From Lachnospiraceae bacterium (lineage in GTDB: Bacteria; Bacillota; Clostridia; Lachnospirales; Lachnospiraceae), in assembly GCA_024696005.1 (NCBI GenBank), contig JAILHF010000036.1, positions 1 to 62,840 on the forward strand: a stretch of DNA of 62,840 nucleotides, written 5' to 3'. Below, piece by piece: positions 29,206 to 39,270 of the stretch. The translations under genes and the position numbers were made by a program. The notes beneath the pieces are model-generated. The model was not told where the DNA came from and ran no database searches. It saw nothing but the letters and a program-made list of their open reading frames with translations. Each line of letters starts with the position of its first letter. Position 1 is the first letter of the stretch.

Positions 29206-29214
29206 TGCTATAAT
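29206..29214 (+). promoter_or_regulatory. Extended -10 promoter of cysE
   Basis: TGC-TATAAT: a perfect -10 at 29209-29214 with the TGn extension. The -35 region is a T-run. It lies 66 bases before ATG 29280. Confidence 0.65.
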
Positions 29215-29279
29215 ATTCGGGATGTTATGCGCGCAATAAAAGCGCACGCCGTGGAGTTTACGGATAGAAGGAGAAGGGT

Positions 29280-30239
29280 ATGAACGACAAGATCGAGGAA
29301 CGGATCGGCAGCCTGGTGGAGGAGATCCTTTCGGATTACAAGGGAGGAAAGGATATCGACCGGGTGCTTTCTTTTGACCAGCCTGACAGGGCTACGATCC
29401 TGTCGATCCTGGAGAAGCTGCAGCATCTGGTGTTCCCGGGCTTTTTCCGGAACCGTTCCCTGAAAGTGTATACGGTGCGCAACGATACCACCATGCTGGT
29501 GGAGGATATCCTTTTCTACCTGCAGAAGCAGCTGATGATCGTGCTGCGTTACCGGCCGGAGCTGAAGGACAGTCCGGAGGAGGAACTAATGGGGCAGGCG
29601 GAAGAGATCGCTTTTGCCTTTTTGGGGAAGCTTCCGAAGATCCGCGAATACATCGAAACGGATGTGCAGGCATCCTTTGACGGGGATCCGGCGGCCTTCT
29701 ACAAGGACGAGATCATCCTGTCTTATCCGGGACTGTATGCGATCTTTGTCAACCGCATTGCCCATGAGCTCTACCTTCTGGGCGTTCCGCTGATCCCCCG
29801 GATCATGACGGAGCATGCCCATTCCCTTACGGGGATCGATATCAATCCGGGTGCCACCATAGGAAAGTATTTCTTTATCGATCACGGCACCGGCATCGTG
29901 GTGGGGGAGACTACCACGATCGGCGATAATGTAAAGATCTACCAGGGTGTGACGCTGGGTGCGGCCTCCACGCGGGGCGGAAGAAGCTTAAACAACAAGA
30001 AGCGGCATCCCACCATCGAGAACAACGTGACCATATACTCCGGCGCTTCCATCCTCGGGGGTGATACGGTGATCGGGGAAGGCGCGGTGATCGGCGGCAA
30101 CTGCTTTATCACCGGGTCGATCCCGGCAGGCGCAAAGGTGAGCATCAAAAACCAGGAGCTGCTTTGCAAAAACGGTAACGAAAAGAAGGAGAGCAGCGTA
30201 CCGCTGGATGAAGAGAATACCTGGTTCTACGTGATCTGA
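29280..30239 (+). CDS. cysE: Serine O-acetyltransferase, EpsC type (319 aa)
   Basis: Acetylates L-serine from acetyl-CoA to O-acetylserine, the first step of cysteine synthesis. The helical N-terminal half (about 1-185) is followed by a left-handed beta-helix with GIDINPGATIGKYFFIDHGT, VVGETTTIGDNVKIYQGVTLG and KRHPTIENNVTIYSGASILG. The length of 319 fits the longer form found in Firmicutes and Bacteroidetes rather than the 270-residue E. coli form. No cysK is adjacent. The giant gene starts 55 bases downstream without an obvious terminator between. Confidence 0.95.
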   Translation: MNDKIEERIGSLVEEILSDYKGGKDIDRVLSFDQPDRATILSILEKLQHLVFPGFFRNRSLKVYTVRNDTTMLVEDILFYLQKQLMIVLRYRPELKDSPEEELMGQAEEIAFAFLGKLPKIREYIETDVQASFDGDPAAFYKDEIILSYPGLYAIFVNRIAHELYLLGVPLIPRIMTEHAHSLTGIDINPGATIGKYFFIDHGTGIVVGETTTIGDNVKIYQGVTLGAASTRGGRSLNNKKRHPTIENNVTIYSGASILGGDTVIGEGAVIGGNCFITGSIPAGAKVSIKNQELLCKNGNEKKESSVPLDEENTWFYVI

Positions 30240-30294
30240 GAACGACTGGCTGCAACGCGGGGGCGTGCAGAGTCAGGAAAGGAGAGAGGTGGGC

Positions 30295-33200
30295 ATGGAC
30301 AGCAAACAGATAGCCAAGCAGAAGGCAATGAATGAGCGGATCAATACGCTCAGACAGGATGAGGCGGAATTCAGTTTTTCCGCCCATCAGTATGCAAGGG
30401 AACAGAAGCAGGAAGCGCAACAGAGTGTGCAGAAGGCAAAGCAGGACAATGTTGCGATCGACCTGGCACTGGAACAGGCCGAAGCCTTCCGGCTGAACCT
30501 GAGCGAGAAAGCCCGTCTGGAATCCATCCGGGGGCGGAACCTGTCCCATATCCTTCTCAACAACAACCGGTTCAAAAAAGACAGTCCCGAAATGGAGGCT
30601 GTCAAGAATGCAGTGGCCGAGGTGGAAATGGTCATCGATGCTCCCATCGTGACGGATTATTCCATGACCGGCCCCGGGGAGGAACAGTACGGACGCGCCA
30701 TTTCCCTGGGCAGGGCAGAGGGCCTTTACCAGGAGGCCATTGTTGCCTGCCGGAATTATCTGTTAAAAAAATCGCCGATCACCTCCAAGGGTATCGAGCG
30801 GTATAACCAGGTCCGTCAGCAGATGAACTTCATGATGAAAGAAGCCGCGAACCTGGCCATGGCCAAGCAGCTCATGTTCCGCGGGCTGATCGGGAAAAAC
30901 GCCAAGACCGTGCGGGAGCTGCTGGTAGAGCAGAAATCCAGCATGAACAAGGTGGGCATCGTCGGGAAAAAGGAAAAGGAGCGCTACGAGAAGGCAAATG
31001 ACCGCTTGAAGACCTTTAACGATGTCACGAGACAGACCATGATCACCAGCGACGATGAGGAGAACTTCTCTCCGGAGATGAACATCTATTTCGAAGCGCT
31101 TACCCAGAAGAAGCTTCCGAACGCTCTGATGGACATGCTGGGCGAGAAAAAAGAAGACAGGCAAAAGGCGGTCACGATACTCAAAAACATGCACAAACGT
31201 CTGCGTGAGCTGAAGGAGGACCGTTTTACCAGCGTGAGCTTTCTGGCCGGGGATACCGTTATCCATATCTTCCAGAAAGAGGACAACACGCTGGATTTCG
31301 GCTACACCGTGCGGACGGTCGATAAAACCGTTGATCCGCCCCAGGAGCGCATCCAATTCAAGCAGAGGAACCTGGAGATCAGCGCTAGGGAGCTGGCGGC
31401 GCGGATGAGCGAGAACCTGATCGAAAACGAAGAGGTCTTCGGGAAGGAATACAGCGCCGAGATCGTGGATAAGCTCGAGCTGCTGGACGACAAGATGTCC
31501 ACGCTGGAAAAGAGCCGTGCAACCAACGCGGCCACGGCATTTCTGTGCACCCGCTTAAAGCTTGCCAAGAGCGATCTGGCCAACATCCCGCAGGATGAGC
31601 GCGTGAAGCTCGCCAAAGCCCTGAATGTGGGCTTTGTGACCGAGGAGTATGCGAAGCAGTACCTGAAGGATTATGAGCTTGGCAACAAGTATGAGAAGCA
31701 GGCCAAAAAGAAGAACAAACTGGATAAGCTGAATACGAAGAAGGACGAACTGGACGCGTTTGCCCGTAGTCAGGGTTATGCCGACATGGAGGCCATGATC
31801 CGGGAGCAGCAGGAAAAGGATGAACTCCGGAGACTGACGGAGGAAGAAAACGCGAAGCTTCTGCACGAGAAGGAAGAACAGGAGCGGATCAGGCAGGAAA
31901 TCGAAAACGCGGAGCTTCGCAGGGAACAGGAAAAGGAGGCAAAGCTTCAGGCCGATCAGGAGAAGCGGAAACAGGAAGCGGCAGAGGAAGAAAAGAAGAG
32001 GGCGGAGGCCAAGAAAAAGAGAAAGCAGGAGAAGGCAAAGGAAGAGGCTGAGAAGGAAAAGAAAGAGATCAAGAAAGCCGGGAAAGAGATCGCCCGTGAC
32101 TTTATTGATCAGCTTTTCGCAGAGATAGAAGAACAGGAAGAAACGGAAAAGGAACTGAAGGAAGCCGGTCTGGACGGCTTGCTCGATGACCTTTTTGCCG
32201 AGGCGCAGGAGAAGGTCGCAAAAAAGCAGGCTGATGAGAAGCGGGAGAAAAAACTTAAAAAGCAGGCTGCCAAAGAGGACAGAAGAAAGAAACGGGAAAG
32301 ACGGGCCGAGATCGAAGAACTGGAACGAAAGGCAGAGGAATCCCTCGCGAAGAAGGAAGTGGAAAAGCGGGAGATGGATCATTACGAGATGGAGAATCTC
32401 GGAGTGTCGGAGCTTGTTGACGATCTTCTGGGGGATGTGAATGAGGAGATAAAGAAGGATAAGGAGGCAGCTGATCTTGAGAGCGTCCCCGAGCATCTGC
32501 GGGGGCTGTATCAGTATGAAAGGAATCAGCTTCTGCTTGCCATGGCCGGGAAGAGTGCGGGGCAGGAGGAGCTGCGCCGGCAGCAGAAGGAACTGCAGGA
32601 TAAGCTGGATGCTTCTGCCGCAAAGGAAAGGGAGGATCTGCAAAGGATAAGGGAGGAAAACGAGACCGCCCTGAAGGTGCGTACCGAAAATGCGCAGCAG
32701 CGCGCTTATGAGATCGATGCAGAGTACCAGGAGCAGATGGAGATCCTGGAGGAGCGCCTCGAGGATACCTTCAAGACGTCCCGGGAACGTGATGAAGACG
32801 GTCGGATGACGCATGCGGCCGTTGTGGCTGAGGAGCAGATCCGGAAAGAGACCGCAAAGCTTGAGGAGCAGCGTAACGCGAAGCTGGCGCTGCTGGATGA
32901 GGAACTGGAAGACTATGTCCGCATGCAGGAGAAGCGGGTCGAAAAGTGGCAGAAGCGGGTTGAGCGCAAGCAGCAGGCCATGAGCGAAGAGATCGCGAAG
33001 CTGACCATTGCCATCGAACAGAGCGGAAAATACGGAAACTGCAGCGAAGAGGAGCTGGAAGCGGAGTGGGAGAAATTTGACCAATGGCGGGAATACCTGA
33101 TCGGTACGGGCAAGTACACAGGCATGATCCGTCTGAGTTTTGACCAGTGGAAGGAGAAGCTGCAGGCGGACACCCGGAAGTTTCAGGAAGAAACCGAGGA

Positions 33201-36200
33201 GCGGATCCGCAGGGAAGAGGAACGCAAACAAAAGATGGAGGAGTACCGGGATGTTACGGAAGACATCCGGGAACTGGAGGAAGGCGAGCTTTCCACGCTT
33301 ACGGATGAGCGTGTCAACGGCGCCGAGACCCTGGAACTCTTAAAGAACCGGAAGAAGTGCGAACAGAACGGCACGTTAAAGACGATGGTCGTCTATTCCG
33401 AGGATCTGGAGCTCGAGGAGGAAGCGAAGGAAGAAGAGAGACGGAAGAGACTGATCAAGGAGTCGGATCGTGATCTTCCGGAGGCAACCCGGCGCGTTGA
33501 GGAAAATGAGGAAAGGCTGGCGGAATGCAAGAAGAAGCAGGAGGCCGCCCAGAAGAAGCTGAAGGAGCTGGAGGCGGAGAAAACGAAGATCGCGGGCCTG
33601 CCGGCGGATTCGGAGGAAAACGCGGAACGGCTCGAACAGCTGACCGGCATGGATCAGGACGAGCTCATAGACGATCTCATGAACGATGTGGTGCGTCAGG
33701 AGGGTGGCGAGATGGAGCTGATCCTCAAGCACCAGGCGATCCGCCAGGGATCCGTTTCGGAGATCCAAAAGGAATACGACGCGCAGGTCGCCCTTCTGGA
33801 CGAGCGTGTCGCCTCCAAAAAGCTTGGCGCCAAAGCCGCTGAGGAAAGGAAAAAGAAGCTTAAAGCGGAGCTGCAGGAGCGGGTGCGTGTCCTGGAGGAG
33901 CCGGAATTTCTGCTGGCTGAGGAGCTGGAAAGCACGCTGGGAGACAAATATCTGGCGTCAGAGGAGTATGCCGAAAGGCTTCAGGCGTTCCGAAAGAAGC
34001 ATGAGGAAGAAAAAGCGAGTGCCTTAAAAGTCTACAGGGATGAATACGAACGTGTTCTGCAGAATCTGAAGACTGTCTTTGATCCCAAGGCGGAGCAGAA
34101 GGCTGCAGAGAAATATGACCGAGAGACGAAGAAGCTGGAAGCGAAGTACAAGAAGGCGCAGATCGAAAACGAAGATCTTCTGCGTGCCGAGTATGTGGAA
34201 AAGCTGAAAGAGATCAACGGGAAAGCCGTTGAAAAGAAAACAGCGAAAAAGAAGGCAGCAGCCGAGCGGGAAGAGAAATTGAGCAGGATCGAGATCGAGA
34301 TCCTGCAGACCATGGATGAAGTCGAAAAGCTGGGGAAGGAGCGTCAGGATCTTACCCGTGCCGGAGCGAGCCTGCGTACCGTGCGCGCCCAGCTGGAGAG
34401 CACCAAGCAGGAATCGGAGGAAAAGCTCAAGAAGATCGAACAGGACCGCAAAAACCGGGTGACGCTCAAGAAACTGGAGGCGGAGCGGAAACAGCAGGCC
34501 ATACAGGAAGGAACGGCCTGGACAGAGGATGAAGAAGCCCTGAAGGACATGCTGGCGGAATTCATCTATGCCCGGGATACCTGGGAAATGGACGAAGAGA
34601 AGAAGCCGGGACTCCGTCTTTGGAATGTTCTGCAGAAAAACCAGAAGCTTCTTACGATGCTGATCGCCAATCCCCAGGGGTTCAAGCAGGTTACGGACGG
34701 CTTTATCCAAAAGCTCCCTGTGGAATTCATGGGAATGAAGCCCGAAGAGCTGAGCAGCATCATAGACAATTCCGCCAAGATCGTTCAGGACATGGCACGG
34801 GCGCAGATCAAGGAAATGCGCGAGCAGGTCGCGAAACGCAAGAAGGAAAGGGAAAAGCGTGTTGCGGATAAAACGGCCGAAGTGGCTGAGCGCAAGAAAG
34901 CCCGCGCAGAGGCGAAAGCCAAACCGAAGCCGGAGGAAGTGAAGAAGGCGCAGGAAGAGGCGAAGAAGCAGCTGGCAGAGTATGAGCAGTATCTGAAGGA
35001 GCATCGGGATTTCAGCCCCCTGGAAGAGCTGGAGCGGCTCGAGGAGCTTAAGAAGCAGGCCGGGATCGGGCAGACCGTGCCCGTTAAGCAGGAGGCAAAG
35101 AAAGAACAGGCGTCAGGCGGCGGTTTCTTTGGCTTCTTCTCCAACATGTTCAAGACGGAGACGGAAGAAGAACGGCAGGAGCGCGAGGAGAACGAGGCCT
35201 GGGAGAAGGAGATCGAAGAGGCCGGTCAGGACGAGTATCTGGAGGATGACAAAAAGCTGGAGTGGATGCCGGACTACATGCTGCTTTGTGCCGCCGTTAA
35301 CAAGACGCTGAACGAGACCCCGCTTGAGGAGAACACCTATCTTCAGAAGCTCGCGGAGCAGGAAGCCGAGCTGGAAGAGCAGATGCACAAACAGATCCGC
35401 GGCCTGAAGAAGATCATGAAGCAGTATGTTCAGGATAATTTCAGCGGAGAAGGCAAGGAAGAGGAGATCGGGCAGGTCGAGTATTACCGCGAGAAGGGGA
35501 TCAGCAAAGAGGAAAGGGACAGGCGGATCAAAGCCGGAAACGATGAGCTGGATAAGATGATCAACAATGCCCTGGTCGGAGAAGAAGGACAGGGACAGTT
35601 TTTGCGAAACATCCTTTCGGATTATCTGAGCGGCTGCAACAATCTGGACCTGCGCAGCATGCTGTCTTCCGCGATCCGGAATGCAAAGCCGGCCAAGCTT
35701 TCCAAAGACGCGACGGATGAGGAGAAGCTGAAGGCCGTCTCCAGTTACGTGGGCGGTGCACTGAAGGGTGCGGGACCTTTGCTGCAGAAGACGCTTCAGG
35801 GTGTGCCGGAGAGCATGATCCCCAAGGGGCTGGAGGAGGCCATGGAAGACATGAAATCCAATCTGGCACCTATCCCGAAGGAGATCGTGGAGGCCGAGCT
35901 TTTGGGGATCGTGCAGCGCTCCGACGGTCAGATCAGACGCATTGCCATTACCAAATCCCTGGGGGCCGCGTCGGTCGGACAGGCGTTCCTTTGCAGGGTT
36001 TACATGAAGGACAGCGAAAACTACGGACGTCCCGTGGTGATCAAGCTGCTCCGTCCCGATGTGCGCAACCGCATGATGCGGGAAGAAAAGATCCTGAACA
36101 AATGTGCTGCCGATGCGGGCGAGGGTATGCGCAAGACCTTTGAAGGCCAGATGGAGCGTATCCGTGAGGAACTGGATCTGACCATTGAGGCAAAGAACTG

Positions 36201-38268
36201 TGAACTGGGCATGATCTATGATGATGACCAGAACGACGTGAAAGCCATGAAAGTGAGCCGCGAGGCCAATCCCACCACCAATTCCCTGATGGTGGACCGG
36301 GCCGACGGGGACACCGTGGTTGGTGTGCTGAAGTCCTCCAGACAATTGCGTGACGTGCTGCTCAACAGCTTCTATACAAAAAACAAGGACGGAAAGATCG
36401 AGATGGAGGGCTCGAATCCCAAGCTGAGCATCCCTCTGGGATCTGACGTGCAGGAGATCAAGGCGCAGCTTTCCAGGCATCTGGACACGCTTCAGAAACA
36501 GCAGGGCATGCTCTGTGAAATGGCAAGAAAGTGGGTTGATGAGGCAATCTTCGGAAAAGGCTTCTACCATGGCGACCTGCATGCCGGAAATATCATGATG
36601 AGCGACCGCAAGCTGACCATCATCGATTTCGGCAATGCCACCATGCTGGATGAATTTCAGCGCACGCAGGTGACCAAGATGCTGATGGCGGCGGCCGGCG
36701 GCAGCGGCAGCGGCTTCATGGACGGCTTTGAGGCACTGCTCAGCGATTCATCGAAGGAATTGCTGAAGACCAAGCGTGCGGAACTGGAAGCGGTCTTTCA
36801 GGAAGTCCTGCATCTGGGCGATTTTAATTCCAGCGCCCAGCGCATTGCTGCGGTACTCGTACGTGCCCAGAAGCTGGGCTTTGAGCTGCCTCCCGCGATC
36901 TACGGTTTCCAGCAGTGCCAGCTGCGCGTGCAGAATACCATCGAGGATTTCAATAAAGAGATCACGGCGGTACAGGATGCACTGAAAACGCTGGAAGATG
37001 TGCAGAAGAACACCCTCTTTGACGTGAAGAAAAAGCACGACAAGATGCTCCACAGCGGCAGTGATTCCGCGCAGTCCCTGCGCATCGCACTGCTTCCGAA
37101 TGATGAGGAACAGCTGCTTAAGCTGATCCGGGACAAGAGTGAGGGCAGCAGGCTCACGCTGGATAAGGCATTCGGTAACCAGATCGAATTCATCAGCCTC
37201 CGTCAGGAACAGACAACGGATGAAGCCCTGGAAGAGGCGCTGTTGAATTATTACGGCGGAGAAGGCGGTGAATACCGCAGCATATGCTGGGATTTCATTT
37301 CGCGGGAAAAGTGGACCAAGGTCTTTACGGATAAAAACATTCCGATCAAGACCGGCAACTACGGCATCCGGGAAAAGAATCCGGCCTACGAAAAAGCTGT
37401 TGCAAAGCTTTCGGAAAAGGACCGGAAGGAAATCGTGGCAGGGATCCGGGAACTGTATGAAGCCGTTAACGTTAAAGCTGCGCTGAAAGAGCTTCACAAG
37501 GCGCAGGACGCGGGGGCCGGGGAAGATGTGCTGGCTCCGTTGGAACAGAAGGTGCTGGAGAAGATCCGGAATGCCAAGGAAAGCTACATGAGCCAACGGG
37601 ATGCGGCTTATGAAAATGATGTCCTTCTGAATTCCGAGCTTTCGGATATTGAAGATGACTGGGATGAGCTGGACGAAGAGGAACAGAAAGACGAGAAGAT
37701 CATCAAGCAGTTTGAGGACAGGCGTAAGAAGGCACAGGATAAGAAAAAAGAGGAGATAGCCAAGAGAAAGAAGGAATATGATCCGGATGAACAGCTCAAG
37801 GACGTGAAGGAGTCGCTGAAGGATGCCAAGAAACTGGATCAGGCCGCAAATGAGCTGAAAGCCCTGTTTGAAGAGCCGGCTTTCGGTGCGGAGCTCCGGG
37901 CTGCTTTTAACGCATACCGTGAAGCGGTGAAGAACAATGCGCCCGAGGATCAGAAAGAAGAGCTGCTGAACAGGTTCCTGGATTGCTACAAGCTTCCTCT
38001 CCTGAAGACCATCGTCATAGGCAACGAGAACAGCAGCAGAGAGTATGCCATCGATTACAGCAAGCCGAAGGACTTTGTCGGCGTGATGGGGAACGTGATC
38101 GGTGACAAGTGGAAGACCGCCCTGAAGCGTATGAATATCTTTAAGGCGATCAAATACGGTTGGCGCATCCGTGAGGACGAGGCGGGGAAACTGCTGGGGA
38201 TCAAGGATGTATACAAAGATATCATGGACATCATTTTTGACCGCGAACAGGAACAGGAACAGAAGTAA
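30295..38268 (+). CDS. Giant coiled-coil protein with embedded ABC1/UbiB-type kinase domain (2657 aa)
   Basis: I chose ATG 30295 because GGAGAGAGG precedes it; the GTG at 30265 has no such site. Residues 1-about 490 are a mixed helical region. Residues of about 490-1640 are extremely E/K/R/Q-rich, predicted coiled coil. From about 1820 an ABC1/AarF/UbiB-like domain begins: Ala-rich loop LGAASVGQA (about 1889-1898), VVIKLLRP with Lys1917, ELDLTIEAKN (Glu1965), catalytic loop HGDLHAGN (D2094, N2099) and IDFGNAT (D2111). The N-terminal KxGQ motif of true UbiB proteins is changed (KGAGP). Residues of about 2200-2657 are again helical. No signal peptide or clear membrane helix is seen. ATP binding is inferred; the substrate is unknown. 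Confidence 0.9.
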   Translation: MDSKQIAKQKAMNERINTLRQDEAEFSFSAHQYAREQKQEAQQSVQKAKQDNVAIDLALEQAEAFRLNLSEKARLESIRGRNLSHILLNNNRFKKDSPEMEAVKNAVAEVEMVIDAPIVTDYSMTGPGEEQYGRAISLGRAEGLYQEAIVACRNYLLKKSPITSKGIERYNQVRQQMNFMMKEAANLAMAKQLMFRGLIGKNAKTVRELLVEQKSSMNKVGIVGKKEKERYEKANDRLKTFNDVTRQTMITSDDEENFSPEMNIYFEALTQKKLPNALMDMLGEKKEDRQKAVTILKNMHKRLRELKEDRFTSVSFLAGDTVIHIFQKEDNTLDFGYTVRTVDKTVDPPQERIQFKQRNLEISARELAARMSENLIENEEVFGKEYSAEIVDKLELLDDKMSTLEKSRATNAATAFLCTRLKLAKSDLANIPQDERVKLAKALNVGFVTEEYAKQYLKDYELGNKYEKQAKKKNKLDKLNTKKDELDAFARSQGYADMEAMIREQQEKDELRRLTEEENAKLLHEKEEQERIRQEIENAELRREQEKEAKLQADQEKRKQEAAEEEKKRAEAKKKRKQEKAKEEAEKEKKEIKKAGKEIARDFIDQLFAEIEEQEETEKELKEAGLDGLLDDLFAEAQEKVAKKQADEKREKKLKKQAAKEDRRKKRERRAEIEELERKAEESLAKKEVEKREMDHYEMENLGVSELVDDLLGDVNEEIKKDKEAADLESVPEHLRGLYQYERNQLLLAMAGKSAGQEELRRQQKELQDKLDASAAKEREDLQRIREENETALKVRTENAQQRAYEIDAEYQEQMEILEERLEDTFKTSRERDEDGRMTHAAVVAEEQIRKETAKLEEQRNAKLALLDEELEDYVRMQEKRVEKWQKRVERKQQAMSEEIAKLTIAIEQSGKYGNCSEEELEAEWEKFDQWREYLIGTGKYTGMIRLSFDQWKEKLQADTRKFQEETEERIRREEERKQKMEEYRDVTEDIRELEEGELSTLTDERVNGAETLELLKNRKKCEQNGTLKTMVVYSEDLELEEEAKEEERRKRLIKESDRDLPEATRRVEENEERLAECKKKQEAAQKKLKELEAEKTKIAGLPADSEENAERLEQLTGMDQDELIDDLMNDVVRQEGGEMELILKHQAIRQGSVSEIQKEYDAQVALLDERVASKKLGAKAAEERKKKLKAELQERVRVLEEPEFLLAEELESTLGDKYLASEEYAERLQAFRKKHEEEKASALKVYRDEYERVLQNLKTVFDPKAEQKAAEKYDRETKKLEAKYKKAQIENEDLLRAEYVEKLKEINGKAVEKKTAKKKAAAEREEKLSRIEIEILQTMDEVEKLGKERQDLTRAGASLRTVRAQLESTKQESEEKLKKIEQDRKNRVTLKKLEAERKQQAIQEGTAWTEDEEALKDMLAEFIYARDTWEMDEEKKPGLRLWNVLQKNQKLLTMLIANPQGFKQVTDGFIQKLPVEFMGMKPEELSSIIDNSAKIVQDMARAQIKEMREQVAKRKKEREKRVADKTAEVAERKKARAEAKAKPKPEEVKKAQEEAKKQLAEYEQYLKEHRDFSPLEELERLEELKKQAGIGQTVPVKQEAKKEQASGGGFFGFFSNMFKTETEEERQEREENEAWEKEIEEAGQDEYLEDDKKLEWMPDYMLLCAAVNKTLNETPLEENTYLQKLAEQEAELEEQMHKQIRGLKKIMKQYVQDNFSGEGKEEEIGQVEYYREKGISKEERDRRIKAGNDELDKMINNALVGEEGQGQFLRNILSDYLSGCNNLDLRSMLSSAIRNAKPAKLSKDATDEEKLKAVSSYVGGALKGAGPLLQKTLQGVPESMIPKGLEEAMEDMKSNLAPIPKEIVEAELLGIVQRSDGQIRRIAITKSLGAASVGQAFLCRVYMKDSENYGRPVVIKLLRPDVRNRMMREEKILNKCAADAGEGMRKTFEGQMERIREELDLTIEAKNCELGMIYDDDQNDVKAMKVSREANPTTNSLMVDRADGDTVVGVLKSSRQLRDVLLNSFYTKNKDGKIEMEGSNPKLSIPLGSDVQEIKAQLSRHLDTLQKQQGMLCEMARKWVDEAIFGKGFYHGDLHAGNIMMSDRKLTIIDFGNATMLDEFQRTQVTKMLMAAAGGSGSGFMDGFEALLSDSSKELLKTKRAELEAVFQEVLHLGDFNSSAQRIAAVLVRAQKLGFELPPAIYGFQQCQLRVQNTIEDFNKEITAVQDALKTLEDVQKNTLFDVKKKHDKMLHSGSDSAQSLRIALLPNDEEQLLKLIRDKSEGSRLTLDKAFGNQIEFISLRQEQTTDEALEEALLNYYGGEGGEYRSICWDFISREKWTKVFTDKNIPIKTGNYGIREKNPAYEKAVAKLSEKDRKEIVAGIRELYEAVNVKAALKELHKAQDAGAGEDVLAPLEQKVLEKIRNAKESYMSQRDAAYENDVLLNSELSDIEDDWDELDEEEQKDEKIIKQFEDRRKKAQDKKKEEIAKRKKEYDPDEQLKDVKESLKDAKKLDQAANELKALFEEPAFGAELRAAFNAYREAVKNNAPEDQKEELLNRFLDCYKLPLLKTIVIGNENSSREYAIDYSKPKDFVGVMGNVIGDKWKTALKRMNIFKAIKYGWRIREDEAGKLLGIKDVYKDIMDIIFDREQEQEQK

Positions 38269-38335
38269 GCGAAAACAAGGTAAGACAGATCAGGATAAGA
38301 AAAAATAAGCAAAGAGAGGCAGGAAAGATCGAAAA

Positions 38336-39268
38336 ATGAAGATAGCTGTATTAAGGGAAGAATACCTGGATTACTTCGCCCATATGGACCCCCTGTTTTT
38401 TTTGGAGCGTGCGGCGTTCCCGGATCGTGTGTGCTTTGCGGCGGTGCAGGAAGCCGAGGACGGGGATGAGCCGGCCGGACTGATGCTCTGCCGGGTGATG
38501 GAGGAGTGCCTGTGTGTGGAGTGGATCTGCGTGCGGGATGACCTGCGCTGGCAGCAGGTGGGCGGACGCCTGATGGAGCATGCCTACCGGATCGCAGCTG
38601 CGGCCGGGAACAAAAAGCTGCTGCTTTACCTGAACGAGGAGTACGGACGGAAGGATATCTGTCCGCAGGAAACGGCATTTCTGGAAGAGTACGATTTTGT
38701 GAAGGAAAAGGATCTGCCCGGAGAATGGATCACGGATGTGGGAAGCATGCTCGCGCAGCCTTTTGCGGAGGACGGGGAAGACGTGCTTCCGGAAACGGAG
38801 CCTTTCGGAAGCCTCAGGTCCGGAGAACGGACGGAACTGCTTCAGAAGCTGGCCGGGGATGAGAAAGCCGCACTGCTTTATTCGCCGGAAGGAGCGGAGA
38901 GGCTGATCGACGGCACGCTCAGCCGCCTGATCCGCCGGGGCGGAAAGATCAGCGGGGTGCTTCTGGTACAGGAATCGGGAGAAAGCCTGTATGTGACCGG
39001 GGCTCTGGCAGGAAACAGTACCGAGCTGCAGGCCCTGGCTTTCGGCGCGCTGGCGGAGGCGCGGAAACGATACGGGACGGAAAAGGGGATCCGGATCCTG
39101 AAGGACAGTGAGCGGTATACCGCCATGCTGGGCAGCCTGATCCCGGAGGAAGCGGTGAAATGCTCTCTCTATGCCTCGGATGTGGAGAAACATTATAAAG
39201 GACAGGAAGGTTTTACGCCCATGGACAGCGTAACGGACATTCTGAGCGTCCTGGTGGGGGCGAAGTAA
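38336..39268 (+). CDS. GNAT-family N-acetyltransferase-like protein (310 aa)
   Basis: Residues of about 25-120 resemble a GNAT fold: a beta strand ECLCVEWICVRDD, then RWQQVGGRLMEHAYRIAAAAG as the acetyl-CoA-binding helix region, where the classic QxxGxG/A is only partly kept (QQVGGR). Residues of about 165-310 look like a second, more divergent GNAT-like half. Such tandem GNAT proteins may acylate amino groups of sugars or proteins. Its stop lies 2 bases before the membrane dehydratase gene. It is therefore probably part of the amino-sugar operon, although PglD-type acetyltransferases have a different fold. Confidence 0.75.
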   Translation: MKIAVLREEYLDYFAHMDPLFFLERAAFPDRVCFAAVQEAEDGDEPAGLMLCRVMEECLCVEWICVRDDLRWQQVGGRLMEHAYRIAAAAGNKKLLLYLNEEYGRKDICPQETAFLEEYDFVKEKDLPGEWITDVGSMLAQPFAEDGEDVLPETEPFGSLRSGERTELLQKLAGDEKAALLYSPEGAERLIDGTLSRLIRRGGKISGVLLVQESGESLYVTGALAGNSTELQALAFGALAEARKRYGTEKGIRILKDSERYTAMLGSLIPEEAVKCSLYASDVEKHYKGQEGFTPMDSVTDILSVLVGAK

Positions 39269-39270
39269 GC

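Noticed and set aside
28585-29283. 232-residue frame running from the regulator gene through the small RNA into cysE
   Set aside because: Out of frame with the regulator, crosses a terminator and two promoters, and has no start signal.
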